A DNA stretch of 33,813 nt from an uncultured Pseudomonadota bacterium (GCA_902826575.1 CADEFJ010000021.1:1-33813), one strand, 5' to 3'; positions 1 through 8,773 are shown, numbered from the stretch's first letter. Program-made: numbers and translations. The notes: generated by a model not told the origin, from the letters alone.

Positions 1-1394
1 AGTTTCGCGTCACGCGCAACAGCGACCTGTTCGTCGATGACGACGAGGTCGACGACCTGCGCCGCGCACTCGAGGGCGAGCTCGCGCAGCGCCGCTACGG
101 CGCGGCGGTGCGCCTCGAAACCGCGGCGGACTGCCCGGCGGACCTGATCGAATTCCTGCTCGCGCACTTCGCACTCACGGCCACCGACCTGTACCGGGTC
201 GAAGGTCCGGTGAACCTCAATCGCCTGATCGCGCTCTACGATCTCGTGCAGCGGCCCGATACCAAGTATCCGATCTTCACGCCTGGCCTGCCGCGGCGGC
301 TGGCCGGTACCAACGACTATTTCGCGGTGATCCGCCAGAAGCCGGTGCTGCTGCACCATCCCTACCAGGGCTTCGCGCCGGTCATGGACTTCCTGCGCCA
401 CGCCGCAAGCGACCCGCAGGTGCTCGCGATCAAGCAGACGCTGTATCGCACGGGCGGGGACTCGCCGATCGTCGAGTCGATGATTGCCGCGGCGCTCGCC
501 GGCAAGGACGTGACGGCGATCCTCGTGCTGCGCGCGCGCTTCGACGAAGAGGCGAACATCGAACTCTCGACGCAGCTGCAGGAAGCCGGTGCGCACGTCA
601 TGTACGGCGTGGTGGGCTACAAGACGCACGCGAAGATGATGCTGGTCGTGCGTCGCGAGGCCGATGGCATCCGCCGCTACTGCCACCTCGGTACCGGCAA
701 CTACCATCCGCGCACCGCACGCGGCTACACCGACTATGGCCTGCTGACCTGCGACCCGGAGATCGGCCAGGACGTGCACGAGGTGTTCCTGCAGCTGACG
801 AGCCTCACGCAGACGCCGCGGCTCACGCAGCTGCTCGAGTCCCCGTTCGACATGCACAGGGCGGTGATCGACAAACTCGAACGCGAGGCACGGCATGCGC
901 GCGCCGGGCGCCGCGCCCGCGTGATCCTCAAGATGAATGCGCTGGTCGAGCGCGAGAGCATCGAGGCGCTGTACCGCGCCTCGCAGGCCGGCGTGCGCAT
1001 CGACCTGATCATCCGCGGCATGTGTGCGCTGCGCCCCGGCGTGCCGGGCGTGTCGGAGAACATCACCGTGCGATCGATCGTCGGGCGCTTTCTCGAGCAT
1101 TCGCGCGTGTGGTACTTCGACAACGGCGGCGATCCCGAGATCTACTGCGCGAGCGCCGACTTCATGGAGCGCAATTTCTTCCGCCGCGTCGAGATCGCCT
1201 TCCCCGTACGCGAGCCGACACACCAGGCGCGCATCCTGCGCCACCTCGAGGTGCAGCTCGCCGACAACATGCAGACCTGGCAGCTCGCGCCCGATGGCAG
1301 CTACGCGCGCCTGGTGCCCGGTGGCGACGAGCCGGTGTCGAGCCAGGTCGCGCTGCTCGCCCGTTATGCGGCGGGTGCCGTTTCCGCGAGCTGA
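1..1394 (+). CDS. ppk1: Polyphosphate kinase 1, C-terminal part (5' end outside window)
   Basis: Makes inorganic polyphosphate from the gamma-phosphate of ATP. The reading frame is open from base 3, so the gene begins before the window; about 463 C-terminal codons are present out of roughly 690 usual for the family. Visible family signatures are the opening stretch FRVTRNSDLFVDDDE, the phospholipase-D-like segment with KTHAKMMLVVRR, the block CHLGTGNYHPRTARGYTDYG, and FLEHSRVWYF, which carries the His equivalent to the autophosphorylated or second active-site His of E. coli Ppk. The gene ends 31 bp inside the 3' end of the convergent exopolyphosphatase gene. Confident assignment; only the N-terminal domain cannot be checked. 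Confidence 0.96.
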   Translation, partial: FRVTRNSDLFVDDDEVDDLRRALEGELAQRRYGAAVRLETAADCPADLIEFLLAHFALTATDLYRVEGPVNLNRLIALYDLVQRPDTKYPIFTPGLPRRLAGTNDYFAVIRQKPVLLHHPYQGFAPVMDFLRHAASDPQVLAIKQTLYRTGGDSPIVESMIAAALAGKDVTAILVLRARFDEEANIELSTQLQEAGAHVMYGVVGYKTHAKMMLVVRREADGIRRYCHLGTGNYHPRTARGYTDYGLLTCDPEIGQDVHEVFLQLTSLTQTPRLTQLLESPFDMHRAVIDKLEREARHARAGRRARVILKMNALVERESIEALYRASQAGVRIDLIIRGMCALRPGVPGVSENITVRSIVGRFLEHSRVWYFDNGGDPEIYCASADFMERNFFRRVEIAFPVREPTHQARILRHLEVQLADNMQTWQLAPDGSYARLVPGGDEPVSSQVALLARYAAGAVSAS

Positions 1395-2911
1395 GTGCGG
1401 GCGCTGAACACGCGCAGGCGCACGTTGATCGTGTGCAGCCAGGACATTTCGCGCCGCAGGTCGGCCTCGGTGAGTGCGTGGTCATTGAGCCAGCGGGCCG
1501 GGAAACGCACCGTGAGCGCGCGCCCCCTGGCCTCGAGCACGATCGCCGGCAACGCTGCGTCGCTGCGGCCACGGTGCAACAGCACGGCCAGGCGCAGCAG
1601 CACGATCATCCACAGCGACCTGCGGTCCCAGGGTGGCACGAGCCGCTCGAGCGCATCGAGCTGCGGCTTCCTGCGATGCGCCCCGACGAGGCAGGCGAGC
1701 AGCAGCTGGTCCTCGCGCGCGAAGCCGTACATGTCGGCGTTCTCGAGCAGGTACGCGCCATGGTGCTGATACCCGTTGTGGGACACATCGAGGCCGATCT
1801 CATGCAGGCGCGCGCTCCAGCGCAGCATCGACTCGGCGTGCGGATCGGCAAGCTGCCACGCTTCTTCCACCTGGCCGAGGAAGCCGATGACAGTGGCCTC
1901 GACGCGCTCGGCCTGGGCCGGGTCCACCTGGTAGCGGCGCTGCATCGCGCGCACCGTGCGCTCGCGCGCATCGATATCGGTCATGCGGCCGATCATGTCG
2001 TACAGCAGGCCCTCGCGCAGGCCGCCGTCGGCAACGCGCATTTCAGCGAGGGAGAAGGTCTCGAACAATCCGGCGAGCACGGCGGCGCCGCCGGCGAACA
2101 CGTCGGCGCGATCCGAGTCGATCGCCGCGAGTTCAAGGTCGCGTATGTCATCGACTTCCTCCATCGCGGCGAGCAGGGCCTCGACACCCTCGGCCGTGAT
2201 CGAGGACTGCGCAGGATCCATCTCGCGCAGGCACTCACCGACGGCGCGCACGCTGCCTGCACTGCCACAGACATGCTGCCAGCCAAGCTGGCGAAAGCGC
2301 GCCGCTACCGGCGCCAGCTCGAGCTCCACGGCAAGTCGTGCGCGCGCGAGGCGCTTCGGCGACAGGCGCCCGCCCGGGAAGAAACGCTCGCTCATGTTCA
2401 CGCAGCCCATCTGCAGGCTGGCGAGCTCGATCGGCTCGAGCGCCTCGCCGATGATCACCTCGGTACTGCCACCGCCGATATCGAACACCATGCGCCGGCC
2501 CGGTTCCGCAGCCGAGGTATGCGCAACACCGGCATAGATGAGGCGCGCCTCCTCCATGCCGGAGACGATTTCTATTGGGTGGCCGAGCGCCTCGCGCGCG
2601 CGCTCGAGGAAGGCCTGCTTGCGATGCGCGCGCCGCAGCGCATTGGTACCGACGACCCGCACGCCGCTCGCGTGCATGTCGCGCAATCGCTGGCCGAAGC
2701 GCTCGAGGCAGGCGAGCGCACGTCCGGCGACTTCGCGATCGAGCCGGCCGCTTTCACCGACGCCGGCGCCGAGGCGCACGACTTCGCGCAACCGGTCGAT
2801 GACGATCAGCTGGCCGTGGACGTAACGCGCGACGACGAGGTGGAAGGAATTCGAGCCCAGATCGACCGCTGCGAGAACCTCGGGTATCGGCCTGAGGCTG
2901 GCCCGCGCCAC
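1364..2911 (-). CDS. ppx: Exopolyphosphatase, Ppx/GppA family
   Basis: Removes terminal phosphate from polyphosphate, opposing the convergent ppk1. The 515-aa protein has the ASKHA nucleotide-binding signature VDLGSNSFHLVVAR near residue 16, the second motif VVGTNALRRA, and the phosphate loop DIGGGSTEVIIG. The length matches the two-domain Ppx class with a C-terminal HD-like helical region rather than the short Ppx1 class. The start is GTG at 2911, ten bases after the erpA stop, with only a weak ribosome site; the N-terminal sequence aligns well with the E. coli start. It probably shares the erpA transcript. GppA (guanosine pentaphosphatase) activity is an alternative that sequence alone does not exclude, but pairing with ppk1 favours Ppx. 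Confidence 0.93.
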   Translation of the reverse strand: MARASLRPIPEVLAAVDLGSNSFHLVVARYVHGQLIVIDRLREVVRLGAGVGESGRLDREVAGRALACLERFGQRLRDMHASGVRVVGTNALRRAHRKQAFLERAREALGHPIEIVSGMEEARLIYAGVAHTSAAEPGRRMVFDIGGGSTEVIIGEALEPIELASLQMGCVNMSERFFPGGRLSPKRLARARLAVELELAPVAARFRQLGWQHVCGSAGSVRAVGECLREMDPAQSSITAEGVEALLAAMEEVDDIRDLELAAIDSDRADVFAGGAAVLAGLFETFSLAEMRVADGGLREGLLYDMIGRMTDIDARERTVRAMQRRYQVDPAQAERVEATVIGFLGQVEEAWQLADPHAESMLRWSARLHEIGLDVSHNGYQHHGAYLLENADMYGFAREDQLLLACLVGAHRRKPQLDALERLVPPWDRRSLWMIVLLRLAVLLHRGRSDAALPAIVLEARGRALTVRFPARWLNDHALTEADLRREMSWLHTINVRLRVFSARTQLAETAPAA

Positions 2912-2921
2912 GGAAGTTCGA

Positions 2922-3263
2922 TCAGGCCGCGAACGAAGAACCGCAGCCGCAGGTGGTGGTCGCCTGGGGATTACGGATCACGAACTGGGAGCCGTCGAGG
3001 TTCTCGCGGTAGTCGATCTCCGCGCCGGCGAGGTACTGCACGCTCATGGGATCGACCAGCAACTTCACGCCCTGGTTCTCGACACAGGTATCGCCGTCCT
3101 GGATCTGCTCGTCGAACTCGAAGCCATAGGACAGCCCCGAGCAGCCGCCACCCTGCACGAACACGCGCAACATCAGGTTCGGGTTGCCCTCGCCGCGGAT
3201 CAGGTCGCCGACCTTGCGGGCCGCGGCGTCGGTGAAAATGAGCGTATTGGCTTCGCTTGTCAT
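2922..3263 (-). CDS. erpA: Iron-sulfur cluster insertion protein ErpA
   Basis: A-type carrier that delivers Fe-S clusters to apo-proteins, including isoprenoid synthesis enzymes in E. coli. The 113-aa product has the three conserved cysteines of the HesB/IscA fold: one in [15 protein letters not shown] and two in the C-terminal CGCGSSF. The N-terminal [15 protein letters not shown] and the [18 protein letters not shown] block are typical of ErpA rather than IscA. A plausible sigma-70 promoter lies just upstream at 3291-3319, so this gene appears to begin its own transcript, which may continue into ppx ten bases downstream. Confidence 0.95.
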   Translation of the reverse strand: MTSEANTLIFTDAAARKVGDLIRGEGNPNLMLRVFVQGGGCSGLSYGFEFDEQIQDGDTCVENQGVKLLVDPMSVQYLAGAEIDYRENLDGSQFVIRNPQATTTCGCGSSFAA

Positions 3264-3290
3264 GGCTTCAAAAAAGTCTGCATGTACAAT

Positions 3291-3319
3291 AGTTTATGCG
3301 CACCCGGCCCGCCGGTCAA
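3291..3319 (-). promoter_or_regulatory. Probable sigma-70 promoter of erpA
   Basis: Read on the minus strand, TTGACC (3319-3314) is followed after exactly 17 bases by TAAACT (3296-3291), matching the -35 consensus at 5 of 6 and the -10 at 4 of 6 positions. Transcription would start near 3283, about 20 bases before the erpA ATG. It sits in the 59-bp gap between the bactofilin stop and erpA. The boxes are seen directly; activity is inferred. Confidence 0.5.
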
Positions 3320-3322
3320 AAG

Positions 3323-3757
3323 CTAGCCCGCGGCCTCGGTGACCTGGTACCGGCCGGTGCTCGCAGCGGCGTCCTCGAGCACCCGCGGCTCGCGATCGTC
3401 GCCAAGTGGCATCAGGCGGCCGCGGATCTCGGCGCCGAGGGCCATTTCGATCCGCCCGTACTGCACGCTGCCCTCGACCCGCGCCCTGGGGCCCAGCACG
3501 AGGCGCGTGGCCGCCCGGATGTCGCCATTGACGGTGCCATTGAGTACTACTGTGGGGACGGCCACCGAACCTTCAATGTGCCCCTGCTCGCTGACCGAGA
3601 GGGTGTTGCCGGCGGCGCCCTCGCCCAGCACATTGCCGGCGACCCGCCCGTCGAGGTGCAGGCCGCCCTCGAACGCCAGGTCGCCGTCGATTCGCGTGGC
3701 CTTGCCGATCAGCGTATCGACCTGCAGGCGGGCATTGCGGTCCCGGCCAAACTTCAC
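3323..3757 (-). CDS. Bactofilin family protein (polymer-forming cytoskeletal protein)
   Basis: A 144-aa protein with a single bactofilin (DUF583) beta-helix domain spanning about residues 15-125, shown by regularly spaced short beta repeats such as IDGDLAFEGGLHLDGRVAGN and VEGSVQYGRIEMALGAEIRG. Bactofilins form nucleotide-free filaments that position cell-wall enzymes or polar proteins; the role here is unknown. There is no membrane segment, but the partner gene just upstream encodes a membrane-anchored coiled-coil protein. The start is GTG at 3757, overlapping the upstream stop in a GTGA tetranucleotide, which implies translational coupling. Confidence 0.88.
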   Translation of the reverse strand: MKFGRDRNARLQVDTLIGKATRIDGDLAFEGGLHLDGRVAGNVLGEGAAGNTLSVSEQGHIEGSVAVPTVVLNGTVNGDIRAATRLVLGPRARVEGSVQYGRIEMALGAEIRGRLMPLGDDREPRVLEDAAASTGRYQVTEAAG

Positions 3758-4473
3758 TCCAGGCTCCAGTCCAGCGTCTGCGTTGCGGGAGAAATTCCCT
3801 TGCGGTTCGAGCGTACCTCGACCTGGACGTGCGCGGGACTGAAACCTTCCGGAAGTGTGACCTCCGGATCGATGTTGGCGAAATAGCGGAACGAGTAGGG
3901 GATTTCGCTGCTCTGCGCACCGGTCAGCGTGGCGAGATCGAGGGTGACCGGCCCCCCTTCGCGCTCGCCGTCGACCCGCACGGTCACCACGCCGGTCACG
4001 TTCCGGTCGGGCCGCACCGGCTGCACGAGCGTAATGCGCAGGCGGAACTTCTGCGGGTCATCGGTTGCCGAGATGCGCAGCTGCTGCACCTTCACTTCGG
4101 GCGCATTGCCGCCCTGCACGACGATGCCTTCATAGAACGCCAGTTCCTGCGCCTGCTTGGCCACGCGCTCCTGCAGCTCGCCGATCGCCCGCGCGACTTC
4201 GGCGCGCTCATTCGCCTGGCCCACCGCGGTGGTTTCGAATTCCGCCACCTTGCTGCGCAGCTCGCGATTCTGCTCCGCGAGCCGTGCGACCTCGAGCCGG
4301 TGCTCGGCCGTGCGTTGCGATACGGTCAGGCGGTCGTAACCCCCATCGAAGCGTCCGTACTCGTAGGTGACATACAGCGTGAAAATACCGAGCAGCCCGA
4401 GCGCGATGCCGAGCCAGTACCGGCGCACCGGTGCATGGCTGCGCAGCACCACTTTCGGGTCCGAACTGCTCAA
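3754..4473 (-). CDS. DUF6776-type membrane-anchored coiled-coil protein
   Basis: Function unknown. The 239-aa product has a short cytoplasmic N-terminus, one transmembrane helix (YWLGIALGLLGIFTLYVTY), a heptad-rich coiled coil over the next ~70 residues, and a C-terminal beta-rich domain that begins near QELAFYEGIVVQG and ends at TQTLDWSLE. This resembles the DUF6776 family of proteobacterial inner-membrane proteins. I chose TTG 4473 because GAGGA lies six bases upstream and the TTGA overlaps the rppH stop; GTG 4494 or 4491 would extend it by seven or six residues. The 3' end overlaps the bactofilin start by four bases. A role as membrane partner of the bactofilin is inference. Confidence 0.75.
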   Translation of the reverse strand: MSSSDPKVVLRSHAPVRRYWLGIALGLLGIFTLYVTYEYGRFDGGYDRLTVSQRTAEHRLEVARLAEQNRELRSKVAEFETTAVGQANERAEVARAIGELQERVAKQAQELAFYEGIVVQGGNAPEVKVQQLRISATDDPQKFRLRITLVQPVRPDRNVTGVVTVRVDGEREGGPVTLDLATLTGAQSSEIPYSFRYFANIDPEVTLPEGFSPAHVQVEVRSNRKGISPATQTLDWSLE

Positions 4474-4997
4474 GAGGGGTCCTCGCGCCACCACTGCGGA
4501 TACGCGGGCAGGCCGCCCGGGAACGCCAGCGCCCCGAGTTCATGCAGCGCTCGGCGGTACACCGGTCGCTTGAACGGGATCACTTCCCGCACCGGTTCCC
4601 AGTAATCGGCCCAGCGCCATTGGTCGAATTCCGGCTCGCCGGTCAGATCGAAGCGGAAACGCACATCCTCGCGCGCGAGCTTCAGCAGGAACCAGCGTTG
4701 CTTCTGCCCGATGCAGACCGGGCGCTGGTGACGGCGCACGAACTTCGCGGGCAGCCGGTAACGCAACCAGCGATCGGTACGTCCGACGACCTCGACGTCG
4801 GCCGGCTCGAGCCCGATCTCCTCCTGCAGCTCACGCATCAGCGCAGTCTCGGCGTCCTCGCCCTGGCGCATGCCGCCTTGGGGAAACTGCCAGCCCCGGC
4901 CGCCGGCGCGCCGTCCGAGGAACACCCGGCCATCGTCATGCATCAGCACGATGCCGACATTGGCCCGGAATCCCTGCGAGTCGATCACATCCGTCAT
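4470..4997 (-). CDS. rppH: RNA pyrophosphohydrolase RppH (Nudix)
   Basis: Removes pyrophosphate from the 5' end of triphosphorylated mRNA, opening it to RNase E decay. The 175-aa protein has a complete Nudix box at residues 41-63, GGMRQGEDAETALMRELQEE followed by IGL, satisfying Gx5Ex7REUxEExGU. The N-terminus MTDVIDSQGFRANVGIVL is the family hallmark and fixes the start at ATG 4997, which also has AGGGGA about six bases upstream; the longer form from 5033 lacks this support. The gene leads a three-gene overlapping run with the DUF6776 and bactofilin genes and is divergent from the BtuC-type permease 60 bp away. Confidence 0.95.
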   Translation of the reverse strand: MTDVIDSQGFRANVGIVLMHDDGRVFLGRRAGGRGWQFPQGGMRQGEDAETALMRELQEEIGLEPADVEVVGRTDRWLRYRLPAKFVRRHQRPVCIGQKQRWFLLKLAREDVRFRFDLTGEPEFDQWRWADYWEPVREVIPFKRPVYRRALHELGALAFPGGLPAYPQWWREDPS

Positions 4998-5057
4998 GCG
5001 TCCCCTTTTACCTGCGGGCCGTACGCGGAACAAGGCGCTGCTGCTACGCTTGCGCGC

Positions 5058-6047
5058 GTGAGTCCCCGGGGAACCCTGCTGCGCTTCGTTGTGCTCGTCG
5101 CTTGCGCCGCGCTGGCGCTCGCTGCGTCGCTATTTTACGGCACCGCAGGTCTCGGCGCGCAGGATGCACTGCACGCGCTGTTCGGCGGCGCCGATGAAAC
5201 CGCGCGCAGCATCGTGCACGATGTGCGCCTGCCGCGCACCCTGGCCGCGTTCGGCGTCGGCAGCGTGCTCGCGCTCGCCGGCGTGCTGCTGCAGGCGCTG
5301 TTTCGCAATCCGCTCGCCGACCCCTATGTCCTCGGCGTGTCCGGCGGCGCGGCGATCGGCGCATTGCTCGCGCTGATCGCCGGCGCAGGCGCCGTCGCCA
5401 CGCGCAGCGGCGCGTTCATGGGCGCCATCGCCGCGATCGGTGTCGTTGCGGCAATGGGACGCGGCGGCGGCATGACGCGCCTGCTGTTGACCGGCGTCGT
5501 GGTCGCGAGCGCCTGCGGCGCCGGCGTGTCGGTGCTGCTCGCACTCGCCGACAGCGGCCAGTTGCGCGGCATGGTGTTCTGGCTCGCCGGCGATCTCGGC
5601 TGGGCGGACGATGCTGGCGCGAGCGGCTTGGCTGCGCTGCTCGCGCTCGGCCTCGCACTCGCCTTTGCGCGCCCCCTCAACGTACTTGCGGCGGGTGAAC
5701 TGCGTGCGCAGTCCGTCGGGCTCGACATCAGGCTGTGGCGCTGGGTGATCTTTCTCGCGAGCGCCGTGCTCACCTCGACCGCGGTGATCACGGCCGGCAC
5801 CATCGGCTTCGTCGGCCTCGTCACGCCGCACGCGGTGCGCCTCGCCTTTCGCACCGCAGATCACCGCATCGTCGCGCCGGGCGCCGCCCTGCTCGGTGGC
5901 AGCTTCGTCGTGATCGCCGACTTCGCCGCGCGCACGATCGCCGCGCCCCGGCAGTTGCCGGTCGGAGCGATCATGGCGCTGGTCGGCGCACCGCTGTTCC
6001 TCGCGCTGTTGCGCTCGACGGTCAGCGAACGATCCTGGAGGCAATGA
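5058..6047 (+). CDS. btuC: FecCD/BtuC-type ABC transporter permease, probably vitamin B12
   Basis: Inner-membrane permease of the family importing cobalamin, haem or ferric siderophores. The 329-aa protein is almost entirely hydrophobic, with about ten helices, and carries the family signature VRLPRTLAAFGVGSVLALAG followed by LLQALFRNPLADPYVLGVSGG, and later GTIGFVGLVTPHAVR, which includes the coupling-helix region. The start is GTG 5058; the frame is open upstream to 4431 but overlaps rppH there, so the longer form is unlikely. B12 as substrate is inferred from a riboswitch-controlled btuB and a BtuD-like ATPase elsewhere in the window. The 3' end overlaps the convergent GGDEF gene by 26 bp. 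Confidence 0.82.
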   Translation: MSPRGTLLRFVVLVACAALALAASLFYGTAGLGAQDALHALFGGADETARSIVHDVRLPRTLAAFGVGSVLALAGVLLQALFRNPLADPYVLGVSGGAAIGALLALIAGAGAVATRSGAFMGAIAAIGVVAAMGRGGGMTRLLLTGVVVASACGAGVSVLLALADSGQLRGMVFWLAGDLGWADDAGASGLAALLALGLALAFARPLNVLAAGELRAQSVGLDIRLWRWVIFLASAVLTSTAVITAGTIGFVGLVTPHAVRLAFRTADHRIVAPGAALLGGSFVVIADFAARTIAAPRQLPVGAIMALVGAPLFLALLRSTVSERSWRQ

Positions 6048-7200
6048 GGAACTGATCGCGGCCCGCGCTCTTGGCCCGGTAGAGCGCCGCGTCCGCCTCG
6101 GCCATCAACCGTTCGGCGAGTGAACGATAGTCACGCTCATCCGGCGCGGGCTCCGCGAGCGCCCCGCCGATCGAGAGCGTGACACGCTCGCCGCCCTGCA
6201 CGTCGAGACTGACCGGCGTGGCGCTCATGACCGCAGTCAGGCGACCGGCGAGACGCTCGAGATCACCGGCGCGCCCGTTGCCGAGCAGCACCGCGAACTC
6301 ATCGCCGCCGAAACGCGCGCCGGTGTCGCTCGAGCGGATCTGCGAGGCGATGCGCCGCGAGATTTCCTTCAACACGGAGTCGCCGGCGAGATGCCCGTGG
6401 GTATCGTTGATGCGCTTGAAGTGATCGACGTCGATCATCAGCAGCCCCACGGTGCCGGCGGTGCGCTGCGCGCGTGCCAGCTCCTCGCGCAGGCGCGCGC
6501 TCAGGTAGCGGCGGTTGTGGAAGCCGGTGAGGAAATCGGTGACGCCGGTGCGCAGCAGGCGCGAGCGGTTGAGCGCATTCTCGAGGCAGATCGCCGCCAC
6601 CACGCCGAGATGCGCCAGGAAGTCGCTCGCCAGGTCCGGCGAGAAGCGCGCCGGATCGCGGCTTTCGAACACCAGCAGGCCGAGACGGCGCTCGCCGCGC
6701 GGCAGCGGCAGGAACGCGAAGCTTCCGCCCACCGCATTCGAGCGCAGCGCACGCACCACTTCCGCGGGCAGGCGGCTGCCGAGCCAGGGCTTCAGCAGGC
6801 CGCCGAGCGCGAGCGCCGCGGCATCGAGATGGTCCTCGTGGCGCACATGCGCGAGCAGTTCGTGCCCGACATGCTCGCCGGTCGCGAGGTGTCGCACCTC
6901 ATGCTGCGGATCGTCCAGCAGCAGCGTGACGCGATCGAGCTGGTAGGCCTCCTTGAGGCCAACCACGATGCGCTCGAGCAACTCGGACAGTGAACCGGCG
7001 CGCAGCAGGTCGAGCTCGCGCTCCTGGGTCTTGGCGAGCAGTGCTTCGTTGCGTGCGGCTGCCGCTGCGAGCTCGACGAGCCGCGCGCGCAGGATGCGAT
7101 TCTCGACCTCCCCGTCGACCTCGGGCGGCAGGTCACGCTGGCCCCGCCGCAGCGGTGGCGGCCGGTCTGGGTGTCGCGGCGGTCGGCGCGGCGGCTCCAT
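6022..7200 (-). CDS. Diguanylate cyclase with DUF484/GAF-like sensory domain
   Basis: Predicted to make cyclic di-GMP. The 392-aa protein has a Pro/Arg-rich N-terminus, a short helical segment (about residues 28-65), a DUF484/GAF-like domain to about residue 215, and a C-terminal GGDEF domain. The active-site motif is intact as GGDEF (298-302), and an RxxD inhibitory site (RSSD, 289-292) sits exactly five residues upstream, so product feedback inhibition is expected. No EAL domain or transmembrane helix is seen, so it is likely cytoplasmic. It starts five bases after the tyrA stop, implying co-transcription with tyrA. The signal sensed is unknown. Confidence 0.9.
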   Translation of the reverse strand: MEPPRRPPRHPDRPPPLRRGQRDLPPEVDGEVENRILRARLVELAAAAARNEALLAKTQERELDLLRAGSLSELLERIVVGLKEAYQLDRVTLLLDDPQHEVRHLATGEHVGHELLAHVRHEDHLDAAALALGGLLKPWLGSRLPAEVVRALRSNAVGGSFAFLPLPRGERRLGLLVFESRDPARFSPDLASDFLAHLGVVAAICLENALNRSRLLRTGVTDFLTGFHNRRYLSARLREELARAQRTAGTVGLLMIDVDHFKRINDTHGHLAGDSVLKEISRRIASQIRSSDTGARFGGDEFAVLLGNGRAGDLERLAGRLTAVMSATPVSLDVQGGERVTLSIGGALAEPAPDERDYRSLAERLMAEADAALYRAKSAGRDQFLIASRIVR

Positions 7201-7205
7201 TGCGA

Positions 7206-8330
7206 TCAGGCACGCCGCTCCGCGATCGTGCGGCGGTCTTCCAGGTAATCCCGGCCACGCAGCATCAGCGCCGTGAATGCCGCACGGTCCTGCGACAGCA
7301 CGCTCGTGCGCAGACTCTCGACGGCGCGCGCGAGCTTCTCGAGCGATTCGGCGCCGTAATCGTTCAGTGCCTGGATCTCGAAATAGAGGTCGGGGCTGTC
7401 CTGCGCCACCCTGGTCGCGACATCGAGCTGCGCATCGAAGGTGGTGCTCGAGAGCTTCGCGAGGCGCGGCGCGTCCTCACCGCTGTCGGCGAGCGCATTG
7501 TAGAAGGCGATGTTGAGCGCATGCGAGAGACCGAGCACGTAGGCGATCAGGCGATCGTGTTCGTCGAGTCCCATCACCACCCGCTCGACCATCGTCGGCG
7601 CGAACAGCTCGCGGGCCCGCTCGAGCGCCTCCGGCACACCGAGGTCGACGAAGATCACGTGCCGGCCGGACAGCAGTTCGGTTTCGGAACCGAACATCGG
7701 GTGCAGCGAGGTGACCTTCACGCCGTGCGAACGCAGCGCCATCAGTCCGCCGCGCAGCGGCGACTTGAGCGAGCCCAGGTCGAACACGACACCGCCCGGA
7801 CGGCGCAGCGCGAGCTCGCGCAGCACGGCGTCGGTGGCACTGAGCGGCGTGGCGACGACGATGAAGTCGTGGGTGAGATCGCTCGTGTGCCAGTCGACGC
7901 GGGGCACGCCCGCGAGCGGCGTGCCGGCAAGGTTCGCGGCCGAGGTATCGCTGATCTCGACTGCGTAGCCCTGCGACTGCATGAACTCGGCGAACCAGCG
8001 GCCCATCTTGCCCACGCCACCGATCACCAGCGCGCGCTGGCCGTTGCCCGCGTTGTGGGCGACGACACTTGCGCGCTCCTGGGTGGTGAGCGAGGAGCGG
8101 ATCAGCAGGCGCATGAAGGTCTCGGCGAGGTCCGGCGAGATGCCAAGCGCCGTGGCCTGGTCGCGCGCGCCCATGATCACCTCGCGCTCGCGACCGTAGT
8201 CGCGGGTGGCGTGGCCGGTCGCGCGCTTGACGCGCGCAATCTCGCGACTCGTCTGCTGGCGGTCGGCCACCAGCTCGAGCAGTCGGGCGTCGAGGTCGTT
8301 GAGATGTTGTCTGAGCGCTTCGAGGGACAT
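7206..8330 (-). CDS. tyrA: Bifunctional chorismate mutase / prephenate dehydrogenase (T-protein)
   Basis: Converts chorismate to prephenate, then oxidises it to 4-hydroxyphenylpyruvate for tyrosine synthesis. The 374-aa length is almost that of E. coli TyrA. Residues 1-85 are an AroQ-type chorismate mutase ([20 protein letters not shown]; catalytic-region arginines in the REIARVKR helix). A Rossmann NAD site follows as [10 protein letters not shown] (about 104-113), and the LHPMFGS block near 206-212 carries the conserved histidine region. I chose ATG 8330 because it begins at the expected mutase start; the frame remains open to 8393 without family support. The GGDEF gene follows by five bases. 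Confidence 0.94.
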   Translation of the reverse strand: MSLEALRQHLNDLDARLLELVADRQQTSREIARVKRATGHATRDYGREREVIMGARDQATALGISPDLAETFMRLLIRSSLTTQERASVVAHNAGNGQRALVIGGVGKMGRWFAEFMQSQGYAVEISDTSAANLAGTPLAGVPRVDWHTSDLTHDFIVVATPLSATDAVLRELALRRPGGVVFDLGSLKSPLRGGLMALRSHGVKVTSLHPMFGSETELLSGRHVIFVDLGVPEALERARELFAPTMVERVVMGLDEHDRLIAYVLGLSHALNIAFYNALADSGEDAPRLAKLSSTTFDAQLDVATRVAQDSPDLYFEIQALNDYGAESLEKLARAVESLRTSVLSQDRAAFTALMLRGRDYLEDRRTIAERRA

Positions 8331-8437
8331 GCGGGGGCCTGGGCGGTGCGATTGCCGGCCCCCTTTGTACCGGTCGCATCGGGCCGGCGGCAAGCGTAGG
8401 TCTACGCACCACGCCTGCCGCCGCCCGCCGCACCGCG

Positions 8438-8773
8438 CTATTTCAACGGGATATAGAGCTGGATCCCGAGCGAAGGCTGGCCGCCGTAGCCATGGACAGG
8501 CGCCGGATAGTAGCGCTGCGCCGGGTAATAGCCGTGCGCCGGGTAGTTGACCCGCGGCGGCGGGCCGTAATACACCGGTCGGGCCGGCACGTAGTACACG
8601 TGCCTCGGCGCCTTCTTGTGGTGCTTCTTGTAGTGCCCGGGCGGGACGTGACGATCATATTGCCGATAGTGCTTGTCGCCACGATCGTGCCGGCGGTAAT
8701 CATCCCGATCGCCCGCGACAGCGGTCGCGCCCACCGCGGTCAGTGCAATAGCAATGAGTGCTGTGCGTAACAT
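8438..8773 (-). CDS. Small secreted Tyr/Pro/His/Arg-rich protein of unknown function
   Basis: Not recognised beyond composition. The 111-aa product begins with a clear signal peptide, [20 protein letters not shown], with probable cleavage before GDRDD. The mature part is first charged (Asp/Arg/His), then rich in Tyr, Pro and His with imperfect repeats of the type P-A-x-x-Y-Y-P, and closes with a short hydrophobic stretch, [10 protein letters not shown]. The start at 8773 is favoured by GGAGGA seven bases upstream; an upstream GTG at 8797 lacks this. Such proteins are often annotated as periplasmic or envelope hypotheticals. Metal binding by the His clusters is possible but not shown. Confidence 0.72.
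   Translation of the reverse strand: MLRTALIAIALTAVGATAVAGDRDDYRRHDRGDKHYRQYDRHVPPGHYKKHHKKAPRHVYYVPARPVYYGPPPRVNYPAHGYYPAQRYYPAPVHGYGGQPSLGIQLYIPLK

Noticed and set aside
1022-3235. 737-codon open frame on the plus strand across ppk1, ppx and erpA
   Set aside because: It lies over three well-supported genes, has Arg/Ala/His-rich low-complexity translation and no family signature; such frames are common opposite GC-rich genes.
4431-5057. Upstream extension of the BtuC frame
   Set aside because: Antisense to rppH; membrane-protein sequence begins only after 5058.
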